64,000 bases of DNA from Jacaranda mimosifolia (GCA_018894105.1 CM032127.1:6851001-6915000); one strand, 5' to 3'; positions 45,537 to 57,009 are shown, counted from the first letter of the stretch. The notes: generated by a model not told the origin, from the sequence alone. Made by a program: numbers and translations.

Positions 45537-45607
45537 GCACCAGTGGTCTAGTGGTAGAATAGTACCCTGCCACGGTACAGACCCGGGTTCGATTCCCGGC
45601 TGGTGCA
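45537..45607 (+). tRNA. tRNA-Gly (GCC anticodon)
   Basis: The 71-nt gene begins GCACCAGTGGTCTAGTGGTA. The acceptor stem GCACCAG pairs with CTGGTGC. The D arm with the A-box TGGTCTAGTGG, an anticodon loop reading CTGCCAC (anticodon GCC) and the T arm GGGTTCGATTCCC (B-box GGTTCGATTCC) are all present, with no intron. The discriminator base is A. It lies a little over 100 bp beyond the probable 5' end of the RSZ22-type gene, on the opposite strand. Confidence 0.95.
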
Positions 45608-45740
45608 ATCGAGCTGTGAAGACTGTATTTGCGCCTCATGTGGTGATTGGGTCTCCACACGTTCGCCTTGTCATCGGCGAAATGCAAGCGCATCTGAGCT
45701 CTACCATATTTTTTTACTTTCCTTTTTTTTTTTTTTTTTT

Positions 45741-46346
45741 CCTTTTTTTTAAAATTTAGTTAATATTTTTTGTCTTTGGTTCATGAATTTTCCACGTATT
45801 TTATGTTCTCTTTGATCTGCATAGTACAATTCATTTTTAATTTATATATTCTTTTCATAATATTTTCCTTGAATTTTCCACCCTTTCCAGTGTTTTTAAT
45901 TTCTATATATGTGTTCGTTTTTGTCGTCGATCATTAAATTAGACAGTTTATCTGAGGTCATAGGGGTATTCAAATCAGATTGGGGACGATCTCCTTACCA
46001 AATAAAAAAGAATAAAAACAATTCAGTTAATATTTTTTTTTCCTTTTTTTCATAGGGGTATTTTTTTTTTCCTTTTTTTTAAAATTTAGTTAATATTTTT
46101 TGTCTTTGGTTCATGAATTTTCCACGTATTTTATGTTCTCTTTGATCTGCATAGTACAATTCATTTTTAATTTATATATTTTTTTCATAATATTTTTCTT
46201 GAATTTTCCACCCTTTCCAGTGTTTTTAATTTCTATATATGTGTTTGTTGTCGTCGATCATTAAATCAGACAGCTTATCTGAGGTCATAGGGGTATTCAA
46301 ATCAGATTGGGGACGATCTCCTTACCAAATAAAAAAGAATAAAAAA
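45741..46346. repeat. Tandem duplication, 330-bp period
   Basis: About 275 bp starting CCTTTTTTTTAAAATTTAGT at 45741 recurs at 46071 with very few differences (one TTCG/TTTG change, ATTAG/ATCAG, TTTAT/CTTAT, small T-run changes). Both end AATAAAAAAGAATAAAAA. A T-rich linker separates them. Recent by its near identity; non-coding. Confidence 0.85.
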
Positions 46347-46673
46347 TTATTTCATACGCAGATTTTGACAAATTTTGGCATAGCTATAGTATTGACATTG
46401 TGGATATTAGATTATGAAATTATGAAATAAAGTCAGTTAGTAATATAAGAACATGAATTATCCTACTACTAGAATAAAAGAGTTTCCATTCACATATTTG
46501 TCATATTTGATATGGCTATGAGATTCATGTTCAAAGTCTTTTTATTTCATCTTATTCTATACCACATATTAAATAAATATTACATTCGGACGTTTAAACT
46601 ATTTTAAAAAAATAAGGTATTCTATCACACAACACATGGATATAAGTAATTTGCTTGTATATATGGGTGTCAT

Positions 46674-47307
46674 CAATGTTTTCAAAATCGGATCGGACAA
46701 TGAACCGGTGAGGCTACTGGTTATTGGTTCAATCGGTATGACGCCATAATGATGTAATAATTATATTTAATTTTATAAATATATATAATATTTTAATATT
46801 ATCAAAAAATAAAACTTTCAATTAATATAGAAAGAATATTATTTATAAAAAAAATTCAACTTACTTATTTTTAAGTATGTTTTTTAAAAAATAATATTAT
46901 TTCACAATTAGTCAACTATAAATAAATAAAAAATAATATTTCACATTAATTTAAATAATCATTTGTATCATGCTTCAATTCCAAGTAAAAATAAATTTTT
47001 CTACATTAAATATTCAACATTTAAGAGAGATTAAACAAAATAAAATAACAAATTAAACATAAGCCTTCACATATAACTACCATTTCATTAAATTTCAAAA
47101 AAATAAATTCATGTTTTAAAAAATTACATGTCCAAAATCTTTAAGCATCATCTTCAACTCATCTCTTTTCTTTTTAAAAAAAAACTAAAATTTTCGAAAA
47201 AAAATAATAATAAGTAAGTTGAATTTTGACCGGTTCTCACCGGTTTTGACCACCACCGATTTTGAGGCTTCAACTGGCGGCCGATCCGCTCCGATTTTCA
47301 AAACATT
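46674..47307. mobile_element. MULE-type MITE with CAATGTTTTCAAAATCGG ends
   Basis: The left end CAATGTTTTCAAAATCGGAT and (inverted) right end AATGTTTTGAAAATCGGAGC are flanked by GGGTGTCAT (46665-46673) and GGGTTTCAT (47308-47316), 8 of 9 matching, as for Mutator-like 9-bp duplications. Subterminal CCGGT-rich motifs (GAACCGGTGAGG left; GACCGGTTCTCACCGGTT right) flank an AT-rich core. It has no coding capacity. Confidence 0.75.
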
Positions 47308-48992
47308 GGGTTTCATTTTAGTTTATCACCGGCAGAACCATAAATATTTGACTGATAAATATCATCATGTATTTATTGTCGTCGCTAATCTTTATTAAGT
47401 TCATCAAAATTTTCATTAATTAAATGTATAATTTGAAAAAAAATAAATTGCAAAACATAAGTTAGAAGCTCTAGATTTAAGTTTTACAGTGCTTAAATCA
47501 ATAATAAATTACGAAGAACTTATATAAAAAGGTCAGATTCTTGATGACTTATAGTTACCAAAATAGCTAAGATAATCCATATTTTTTGAGTAATGGCCTC
47601 CTAGTCATCCTCAATTTGCAGCTTTGCGTAGTATTCTAGGTATATTCTTTGGGCTTGGTGATCATTTAACAAGGTTTTATAGAACTTCAATGATTAAGCT
47701 AAAATAAAACCTACTCAAAGGACATTAATCTTTTGTCGCATTGGGCATGTGAGTTTCATACTTTCTCGTACTCATTTCTTGTAAAGTAGTTTCCTATTGT
47801 CTTTTTGTTGTTGATGATAAACAATATATATATATATAAAGAAAAATTAATGATAAAATAATGTAAAAATTATTGCTAATTATATATATTAAATAATAAA
47901 AAAAATTGTTTCATTGCTTTAATGATTTTTACAATTTTAATGATAATAAAAATAGTACTTAAGTTATCAGTATTGACAATTAGTGATATATGCATGGTGG
48001 TAGGCTAATAACAGTAAAAATTTTGTAAAAATTATAATGATAATTTTTATTGTCGTATAAAAATTATTATCACTTGATATATATTATTAGTGATAATTTT
48101 TATATTATCATTTACTTTTTTATTATTAATATTATATATATATTGGTCAAATGCATACAACAATCCAATAATTCCTATGGTTCTTTTCCTTCACCACCCC
48201 CCCGGCCCCGCCCCGCCCCCCACCCAACTTTTTATGTCTTTGAGGAGTGTTAGATCCCCAGACCACACATGGGCTCATCATTGTAATGATGTGAAGCACT
48301 AGGGATTTTATTTTCTGAATTGATAGCTTCGTCAAAAGTTAATGCCATTGGGATATCTTATATTAATTAACAAATAACACTCTAAGTAATACTATATCAA
48401 AAAATTAATTACTATATTTTGAAAGAAGATTGTCAAAAACTCGTCAACACAGTGTGACATAATTTAGAATTAAAAGAGAAAAATTACAACTCTTGCCTAA
48501 ACTAAAAATTAAATTTTTTTTTTTTCTAATTGTTATGCTAAAATTTCCAGTCATCTAACATTACCCACCTTCCAAATATTTTCATCCAACAACCATCGAA
48601 GTTAAATAAAATAGTGATGATAGACAAAGGTGGAGCCAAAAAAAATTAAATTTAAGGGGTTATATAATTTAAATTTTTACAAAATATAAAAAACAACTTT
48701 ATTATTATTTATGAAGGGACGAATTTATAAATTTTAATAAAAATACATTTACAATATTCTTGTTGCCAACCCTTCCTCCGTCCCTACCCCAATTATGAAT
48801 CCACAAGACAAGAACGTGAATGGCCATATAAAAGGAGTTTCAAAAATTGACTCTGTGTGTCAAAAGATGCAGAGAATCACGTTTAATGCTATTTTTTTTA
48901 ATCACTTTAATACTTTTTACAAATTAAATAATAATAAAAACAATATTTAATTGTCATTATTGGCAATTAATGACACATTTATAATGACAACC

Positions 48993-49051
48993 ATTAATCA
49001 CATTAAAAATCTTGTCATAAAATTTATGACAAGATTTTCAATGTGATTAAT
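48993..49051. repeat. Perfect-looking hairpin, 26-bp arms
   Basis: ATTAATCACATTAAAAATCT...CTTGTCAT at 48993-49018 pairs with its inverted copy at 49026-49051 with one mismatch, around a 7-base AT loop. The surrounding 48.9-49.15 kb has further weaker inverted similarity (TGTCATTATTGGCAATTAAT on one side, TTATTGGTATGTCACTAATA on the other), suggesting a foldback MITE. Confidence 0.6.
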
Positions 49052-50188
49052 AGGTTATTATTATTGGTATGTCACTAATAATTAATGATGGCAACTTATA
49101 AAATTTTAATGGCAAGAAGAGGTATATAATCATCATTTTCTTGTCATATAATAATACCTAATCTATCAGGACATTTGAAAAAACCTGATTTTATGGGATA
49201 TTGTCCTCATGAAGGCTTATGTTAACTGATGATGTCCAAATTTTTTGCATAAAAGACTCAACTATATAAGTTATTGTCACACTGACAAATATAATGGAAA
49301 ATTTTATAAATATACATTTAGGAATGGGAAAAAATAAGCAACTCATATAATGGAAGACCTCAACTTTTCTTGAGATAAAATTTGACATCATCAATTATAT
49401 ATATACATATATATATATGTGTGTGTATATATAATATGAATATTCTAGTCGATGGGATCGCACAATGAGCTTGCAACAAGAGCTGTCTAATCAGATTATT
49501 GGAAGTGCATAAGCATCATTTTGCCTGCATTAGTGCCTCATAACATAAGCAAAAGATAATGCACACCAATTCCTTTACGTGTCATCAACACATAAAACCT
49601 AATGGTCGGCTATTTTATCATTCTCATTATATATGTATGATGATGAATGATAAAATGTTGGCTCACAATCCTAAAATTTAGATATAAACGATTGGAAATT
49701 AACTTAAAGTTAAGTGGTCTGTGACCTACTAATATAAGTCTCCTACGTAATGTGAGAGATCAGAAATTTGAGCCATAACGAGCTCTTGATATACGTGTGT
49801 ATGTATAAATTAAAAAAAAAAAAAACTTAAACTATAGATCAATCAACGTAGATTAATTTTGTCAAATATGGAGTTTAGTCTTGTTATCATATTATTTCAC
49901 TAGTACATAGTAGTGAAATTTAAGTTAAAAAAAAATGCTTCAAATGGTGGGTGAGGGAGAGGAGTACGTGTGGAAGCCTCGTATCAATTGACTTCTTGAT
50001 GTGGAATGATTTACTGATTTGAAAAGAGATGCATGGTCACCAATTTTACAGATGACACTAATATTGATGGTTAGATCAATGACTAAATATGGAATCAGTC
50101 ACATTGAAATTTATCCAAAGCATACAACCCCATTGTTATAATGTGACAATAACTTAGCTAGATTGCTTAAATTAAGGATTCAAAAATA

Positions 50189-50363
50189 TTGCTTTGTATC
50201 ATCTATTTCATCTCTTATTTTAACATGATGTATATATACCACTTATATATGATTTTCAATTAATTACTTTTATAAGTAAATATTTAATACATGTGTCATA
50301 TATTTATGATATGATATAGAAGATGGAACATAAATTGAAATAGAGAATCTAAACTGAAAAAAT
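50189..50363. repeat. MITE copy 3 of the dispersed about 190-bp family
   Basis: CATCTATTTCATCTCTTATT...AATACATGTGTCATATATTT...TTGAAATAGAGAATCTAAAC shows the same ends and centre as the copy at 8.7 kb. Confidence 0.5.
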
Positions 50364-50858
50364 ATATTCCTTCCACAAGGCAACAACTCTTTGAATAATT
50401 ATTTTTCTAGGGTAGCATATCTTCAACTAATTTATCAAGAACCAATTATATATTGATAAAATAATGTATTATACAAATATAATTCAATGTGAAAAAATAG
50501 TGAAGAATTAGCTGGCATTTTTGTATCGTTCTCAGTCATGCAAGTTGGCTTGTTATTCACATGACACTTCCCAGAAACAAAAGCAGACAAGCCAAAAGGA
50601 CCGTCCCCCATTTACTGATGTGGCTCACCAGTTATGAACATTTTTACGACTGCTAAAGTTTTGCAAACACGACGGATTTATATTTAAAGAATTTCATCAA
50701 AAAGCGTGAATTATTTTTATCAGTTCTCAAAATTTCGAGATTCCTAATAATAGTAATAACCATTAGCATATAATGTTTATTATCATTCCGCATATTATAC
50801 CCAATTCATATTCGCTATTTTAATTATTATTATACTTTATAGATACATATCAAAAGCA

Positions 50859-50887
50859 ATAATAATAATAATAATAATAATAATATA

Positions 50888-50933
<46 letters not shown>

Positions 50934-50934
50934 G
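50859..50934. repeat. (AAT)n-(ATT)n palindromic microsatellite
   Basis: About nine AAT units run into ATATAT and then about seventeen ATT units, making a self-complementary trinucleotide tract. A similar AAT-to-ATT switch occurs at 53454-53497. Confidence 0.85.
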
Positions 50935-50999
50935 CACCCATGTAAATGTAAGAATATAGATATTATTACCTATTAGAAGGTAATACTGCACAATTAAGC

Positions 51000-51135
51000 A
51001 CTTTGGATCATCTTTCTTATTTTGTGCTTCATATTCCATCCTAATTCGATGAATTTATGCAGAAATATTTAATCTATGTGGTATATATTTATGAAATGGA
51101 ATAAAGAATGAAATAGAGGATTTTAAACGACAAAT
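51000..51135. repeat. MITE copy 4 (partial) of the dispersed family
   Basis: Shows the family centre AAATATTTAATCTATGTGGT and the right end AATGAAATAGAGGATTTTAA; the left end is weak. Confidence 0.4.
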
Positions 51136-51392
51136 AAGAGCATAAAATAAACGACATAAGAATTTACATAGTTGACTCAAATCTACATTTACATGCCATA
51201 AATGGTAAAAATTTTAATTATTAAATTTAAAGAGGTACAATCAGAAATTACAAAGAGATATTATAAAAAAAATTTAACGCTGAAAGAATATAAATACAGA
51301 TAAGAGATTATGGCGAATTTTATGAGTTGTTTTGCATGATTAAAAACACTCTGTATTATGGAACAAGAATCAAATATAACTATAGTCAACTT

Positions 51393-51531
51393 GGTTTGAA
51401 TTTTTTATTTCAATTTATTTTTTATTTTCTATTTTATTTCATGATATGTCACATGTGTATTGAGTTTTTTTTATAAAAATAATTAATAAAGAATAAAATA
51501 TATCAAATTAAAATAAGAGATGAAACAAAAC
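51393..51531. repeat. MITE copy 5 (partial) of the dispersed family
   Basis: GGTTTGAATTTTTTATTTCA at the left, the centre GATATGTCACATGTGTATTG and AATAAGAGATGAAACAAAAC at the right resemble the other copies. Confidence 0.4.
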
Positions 51532-51660
51532 AACATATATAGAAGAGGAAAGAGTAGCCAACTTTGATTTGTAAGGATAAAATCAAATCTGTACTACTGA
51601 TCTCAACTAATTACGACACATTATTACCACGTAAGCGTACTTCGCAGTTCCTATGGAATC

Positions 51661-51676
51661 ATATAAAAACCACGTG
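51661..51676 (+). promoter_or_regulatory. TATA box and adjoining CACGTG motif of the sarcosine-oxidase-like gene
   Basis: ATATAAAA at 51661-51668 lies about 70 bp upstream of the ATG, with a G-box core CACGTG at 51671-51676. Position and consensus fit a core promoter; regulation by bZIP/bHLH factors is only suggested. Confidence 0.5.
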
Positions 51677-51736
51677 ATAAAACTCCACCGCTGCCCAGAA
51701 ATCTCCTCACTTCCTCTACCCACATAGAGAAAAGAG

Positions 51737-52963
51737 ATGGAGAGTTCCAGCCAAGTTTTCGATGTAATAGTAATCGGAGCAGGCGTCATGGGGAGCGCCA
51801 CCGCTTACCAGACCGCGCTTCGCGGTCTTCGGACGCTCCTCCTCGAGCAATTTGACTTCCTGCACCACCGCGGCTCCTCTCACGGCGAATCCCGAACCAT
51901 CCGTACCACTTACCCGGAGGACTATTATTCAGCGATGGTGTTGGAATCGACGCGCCTCTGGAGAGAAGCGGAGGCTGATATTGGATATAGGGTCTATTTC
52001 GAGACCAACCAATTCGACATGGGGCCATCGGACGACAAATCCCTGCTTGCGGTCGTAAGTAGCTGCCGCAAAAACTCAATCCCTGTTCGGGTTCTCAATC
52101 GGGATGAAGCATTTGAGGAGTTTTCCAGAATATTCCAGCTCCCGGAGGACTGGATCGGAGTTGTCACGGAGCACGGCGGAGTTATCAAGCCGACGAAAGC
52201 AGTGTCCATGCTTCAAGCACTCGCTCTACGAAACGGCGCCGTGTTGAAAGACAATACCGAAGCGATAAACATCGAGAAGGATGGAGAAACCGGCGAAATT
52301 GTTGTGTTTGCCGGAGACGATGAACAATACCGAGCCAGAAAATGCATAATCACGGCGGGAGCTTGGACCAGAAAATTGGTCAAAAAGGTTAGAGGATTAG
52401 TCCTTCCTATTCAACCATTGGAAACCGCCGTTTATTACTGGAAGATCAAGGAAGGACATGAGGGTAGATTCACAATCGAGAATGGGTTTCCGACGTTCGC
52501 CAGCTACGGTGAGCCGTACATATACGGAACGCCTTCGTTGGAGTTCCCCGGTCTGATTAAAATTCCGGCGCACGCCGGACGCTCCTGCGATCCGGAGGAC
52601 CGGACGTGGACGGCGCCGGCTGCGCTGGTTGATGCGTGTCGGGAGTGGATTAAGGGACGATTTGGGGACTTGGTTGATGGAGGCGAGCCAGTACTGTCGC
52701 AATCGTGCATGTATTCGATGACCCCGGATGAGGATTTCGTAATTGATTTTCTGGGCGGAGAGTTCGGGGAGGATGCGGTGATCTGCGGTGGATTTTCAGG
52801 GCATGGGTTTAAGATGGCGCCGGTGGTGGGGCGGATTGCGGCGGAGCTGGTGGCGAACGGGAGAGCGGAGGGCGTGGACCTCACGCACTTTAGGATAGGG
52901 AGATTTGAGGAGACTGGTAAAGGAAATATCAAGGATTTTGACGATCAAGTCAAGTCCCATTGA
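51737..52963 (+). CDS. Sarcosine/pipecolate oxidase-like FAD enzyme, intronless
   Basis: A 408-residue single-exon protein of the monomeric sarcosine oxidase (MSOX/PIPOX) family, the length typical of plant members. These flavoenzymes oxidise secondary amines (sarcosine, pipecolate) with O2 to give H2O2, usually in peroxisomes. VIGAGVMGSATAYQ gives the Rossmann GxGxxG at 14-19. The acidic E37 closes the ADP-binding fold. HGESRTIR at 49-56 is a family signature. MYSMTPDEDFVID follows Cys324, the residue aligned with the cysteine that binds FAD covalently in bacterial MSOX. GGFSGHGFKMAPVVG near the C-terminus is the conserved late FAD contact. The C-terminus VKSH is not a canonical PTS1 tripeptide, so peroxisomal import is uncertain. 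The gene is much richer in GC than its surroundings and has its own TATA box. Substrate is not determinable from sequence. Confidence 0.93.
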   Translation: MESSSQVFDVIVIGAGVMGSATAYQTALRGLRTLLLEQFDFLHHRGSSHGESRTIRTTYPEDYYSAMVLESTRLWREAEADIGYRVYFETNQFDMGPSDDKSLLAVVSSCRKNSIPVRVLNRDEAFEEFSRIFQLPEDWIGVVTEHGGVIKPTKAVSMLQALALRNGAVLKDNTEAINIEKDGETGEIVVFAGDDEQYRARKCIITAGAWTRKLVKKVRGLVLPIQPLETAVYYWKIKEGHEGRFTIENGFPTFASYGEPYIYGTPSLEFPGLIKIPAHAGRSCDPEDRTWTAPAALVDACREWIKGRFGDLVDGGEPVLSQSCMYSMTPDEDFVIDFLGGEFGEDAVICGGFSGHGFKMAPVVGRIAAELVANGRAEGVDLTHFRIGRFEETGKGNIKDFDDQVKSH

Positions 52964-53215
52964 AATTTCTATCAAGAAAAAAACCAAAAGTCCAATTGAA
53001 GTGTCAAGTGTGATTTTTATTTTTAATTTTTCTTTCCTTTTCTGTTTTCTAATTTTATTAGATGTGAAAGTAGAAATGTGTTTGCCAGTCTATTTCCAAG
53101 AAAATGGGGAGGTACTTTCAGCCAGCTGGGTTATCTCCATGTCTTTATCATATTACTTCGTATTTTTATTTGATGGAATCGTGATGGATTTGATTTACTA
53201 CTGTTCAGCCTTCAG

Positions 53216-53451
53216 GCTAGTTTGGTTCTATTTTTAAATTATTTTATAATTATTTATTATGTAATAATTTGTGTGATTATTTATTATTTTTCATTAATTT
53301 GTGTGACAAATAAAGAATTTTTTATATTTGAGTGATGAACAAAAAAAATAATTTGATAGGTGTAATGAAGATATTTTAGTGTTGAACCACATACAACAAT
53401 CAACAATTATGTGGACCCACATAAAAATAATTATGTAAATCAAATTATAGC

Positions 53452-53483
<32 letters not shown>

Positions 53484-53797
53484 TATTATTATTATTAACA
53501 ACAACGGCGACAACAACAACAATAATAAAAATCGATCCCATAATTTAAGGGCAAATATGTAATTTCAAGACAAAGAACAAACCCATAAATAAATAAACTC
53601 AAATATGTAATTTCAAGACAAAGAACAAATCCATAAATAAATAAACTCATGGGGTGGTAGGTTAATTTATCATCCATCTTGCACATATAAAGGCAGGCTT
53701 GAGGTATTAATGTAGGCCTAAATATTTATTATCACTCAAACTAAACGAATGATAAGGTGAGATACTTTATCCGACCATATTATTCCAACCAAACTAG
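53216..53797. repeat. MITE-like element with CTAGTTTGGTT ends
   Basis: The left GGCTAGTTTGGTTCTATTTT and inverted right GAGCTAGTTTGGTTGGAATA form imperfect terminal inverted repeats around an AT-rich core. The core has an AAT-to-ATT microsatellite (53454-53497) and a directly repeated 50-bp unit (AAATATGTAATTTCAAGACA at 53554 and again at 53601). Target-site duplication is not clear. Confidence 0.45.
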
Positions 53798-55645
53798 CTC
53801 TTCTAATACAACAAACCTTATTGCATAGTCATTGCACTCTTTGTCATTTAGATGGGAAAAAAAAACTCTGATTCTTAAGAACCCAATGGGGATCCCAGCT
53901 GTCTGGGGGGACCATCATGGCTCCTTTATTCTTGAGAATCCATACATCCCTTATCAGTGTATGGATAGCTATTTCTCAAGCACAAGTTTTAGTTCGGCCT
54001 CAATGGCTTTTTTCAAAGCATACGGCTTTCTGAATGTAGATGATGATATCTATACAAATAGGTCTTATATTTGTATTGTACAATATTTTCTTTATCATTA
54101 TTCCAATAAAATACAATCTAAATCTAAATGGGCAAATAAAATTGACCATTCCTTGTATTTCAAAAGAATCCTTTAGTTTAGGCTTAAGAAAAAAAAAAAA
54201 AAAAAAAAAAAAAAAGGGTTCCTTGATATTGAAGAAGAGGCATGTACTATAAAGAAGAAGAATGAGATAAATTGGATAAATATTCAAACTTTCTATTATA
54301 TATATAAGTCCTTTTCCACATGTTTCTTGTGAGACAAATTTATGCTATTATAAAAAAGTCTATTTTGTATTTAGTAAAAATTATTTTGTGTTACTATTAT
54401 ATATAGACAAGAATGCGCGTGTGAACAATGTTTGTGCTTTTTCATTTTTATTTCTTTTAATTGATTTTATTTTCAAATGACGTTGTTTCTGTGTTCATTG
54501 GGCTTTGATAGAACTTGTTCCTTGGGCTTTATTGGTTGTGCTCCATCTTGTCTCATTATCTAAATTGTGGGCCCGATCAGAAGAAATTATGAAGTTTTTG
54601 ATTTTCTTTTAAGTATGATCAAAAGAAAATATATCTTCTTCTTCACTCAACTTGTTGAAGATTGGGGAAGTGAAGCATCGATTGCCTTGTTATTCATTCA
54701 ATTTGTAGGTAACTCTTTTTCCCAACTTTTACTCTTCTTTTTACCATTTTTTTTTTGTAGAAAAAATTCTCTCTGTGTGTGTGTTTAACAATATATGACT
54801 ATATTTTAGGATTTTGTAGAAGTTAAAATTTTCTTTGATTATGATATTTCATGGGGGAAATTGTTGAGAGATGTGCTTGAAAGTTTTGAAGAGACATCAT
54901 GAGGAGGCAAAGATCGTGGATTCCTTCACGCCGTCATCTTTTCTGGTGATTTCACTAGTGATTATGTTGCCGAGAAAATTATCCGATATTAGTAGGGTGG
55001 GAAGTTTGAGATTATATTGAAAAGGTTGTTATTTCTCTAATGAAGAAGAAAAAGGAGCTGATTTTGGTGTTCAGAATTTTGGTAGGGTATTCTTCTTTCT
55101 TTGGTTTGATTTTTCAAATTTTTTTTGCTCTTAGTTAAAAGGGACTTTTTTCTTTCTAATTATTTCTAAATTGTGCATGTCCCTTTTATATTTTTTGATG
55201 TTTTTATTTGTTCGTTTGTTGCAAGATCCATTTATAGATGTGGAAGGTCTTTCAAATAGGTCAATGAGCTCAGTCCATGATTTTATTTACTTTATTTTTC
55301 CTTCTCTCTTTATTTATTTTAAGTCTAAGTTTCTTGCTCGAATGTTTACAGTGGTTGAAGAAGAGAAAGAGGAAAGCTTTTGTTTCTTTGGAAAAACTTA
55401 AAGAAGGTTGAGTTTTTAAATTGTTTATTTTTATATAATGTTTCATTTGATGATGGACTGTGGCGGTAAAACCTTTTTAACTTTAGTTAAAGGTTGATCT
55501 TTTTGTTCTTCTTTTTGATTATTTTTTGAATTGTGCATGTTTGGTTTGGATTTTTTCAAAATTTTAACAATCTATTTGTTAAAAGATTCATTTATATGGG
55601 AAGGTGGGTCAAATAGCTAAATGATCTTGGTCCATGATTTTATTT

Positions 55646-55682
<37 letters not shown>

Positions 55683-56755
55683 AAGTATAAGTTTGGATGT
55701 TTATAGTGGTTGAAAGAATGCTTTTGCGTCTTAGAAAAACTTAAAGAAGGTTGAGTTTTTAAAGTTGTATTTAAGTTGTTTTATTGTTTCAGTTATTTGT
55801 AGCTCTCCAGATAAACATGACTTTCTAAAACTAACTCCCTACTCATTTGATATGTGATTTTGCTCTCTATTATCATTCTAATTGGTAAGAAGGAACCAAT
55901 AATATTTAGTGACTTTGAAACCGTATATGTTCCAGTCCTAAAGTTTGATACATGCAATTTATCTTTCTGTTTATTGTAAGTTTTGACATTTAATGGAAAT
56001 ATATGGTATGTTGAAAATATCTATTGAGGTCTAAGTTAGTCAAAAGTTGAAGTGGTTTTCAGTAGATCATGAAGTATCTTATTCATAACTTATAGAAATG
56101 GTCTTTTGAGAATTGAAATAGTACTTCTCTGCCTTCAATCATTGAATTCGTGTTTCTCATCGGTATTTTAGTATGTGTCACGTTGCCTATATGTTGTAAA
56201 CCAATCGAATGATGAAATTGTACATGCATGAGTAGCCATGTGTCACCCCTAGATGGCTGAGTACAAATTCATAGCAAAATGTCATAATCCGCTTCTGCAG
56301 TGGGGGTATTGATATTCACAGTTTGTAGCCTAATCTTCTATATCTTTGCTTGTTCTTCATTTCTTTCTGGAAAGCTTCAATTGCGGTCTTGCTAGAGTAA
56401 TGTGCTATATTCATATTCCTTCTAATAGATTGTCTTTGTTTAAGTTTACTATAAAGTATAAAGCATATTAGATTTCTCTGTTTTTGACATTTTCTGACTT
56501 TTCAGCCTTTTCTTGTATGCTACAAATTATGAACATGATCACAGTCTAATACCAAAAAATTGTTCACAGGTCTTATATAGGCCCACCGGTCAGGATCTTA
56601 CTGTATCATGACACACAATAATCTTTCTGTAATTTGTTGTTCTTACTGTTTGGAAATGGATGATATCTTTTCTCATCTCTTAAGCTTAACTTCCTATATC
56701 ACACGTCAAGTTGTGAATGCTAGCTCTTTTTCTGAAGAGTGTTCAAATTTTACAG
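53798..56755. other. Intergenic DNA, low complexity and a local duplication
   Basis: An (A)27-like run at 54187-54215, T-rich stretches, a (CT)n tract at about 55650-55680 and a local duplication. About 55200-55428 and 55570-55768 share TCCATGATTTTATTT, TTTATAGTGGTTGAA-like text and GGAAAAACTTAAAGAAGGTTGAGTT-like text. No coding exon is recognised. In particular, the homeodomain and zipper exons expected upstream of the HD-ZIP III remnant are not found. Confidence 0.45.
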
Positions 56756-57009
56756 ATTGCTGAGATCCTTAAAGATCGTCCATCTTGGTTCTGTGATTGT
56801 CGGAGCCTTGAGGTTTTCACCATGTTTCCTGCTGGAAATGGAGGAACCATCGAACTATTGTATACACAGGTTGGTGGCATGATATGTCATTATCATTATG
56901 TTTCATATTCTGGTTCTCTTTTCAGAGAAATCCATAACCTATAATTACTTTCAAACACATGCACCGACTACTCTGGCTCCTGCTCCTGATTTTTGGACTC
57001 TAAGATACA

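Larger units (their letters stand above)
47317..51700. other. AT-rich intergenic DNA with MITEs and microsatellites
   Basis: No gene is supported. Contents: TA-rich blocks at 47.8-48.15 kb; a C-rich run at 48197-48225; a roughly 26-bp hairpin at 48993-49051 inside a larger repeat; TA/TG microsatellite at 49395-49435; three MITE copies at 50.2-51.5 kb; and an AAT/ATT palindrome at 50859-50934. Confidence 0.5.

Noticed and set aside
51786..52932. Minus-strand open frames across the sarcosine-oxidase-like gene
   Set aside because: Antisense shadows of a GC-rich single exon whose plus-strand product has all family motifs.
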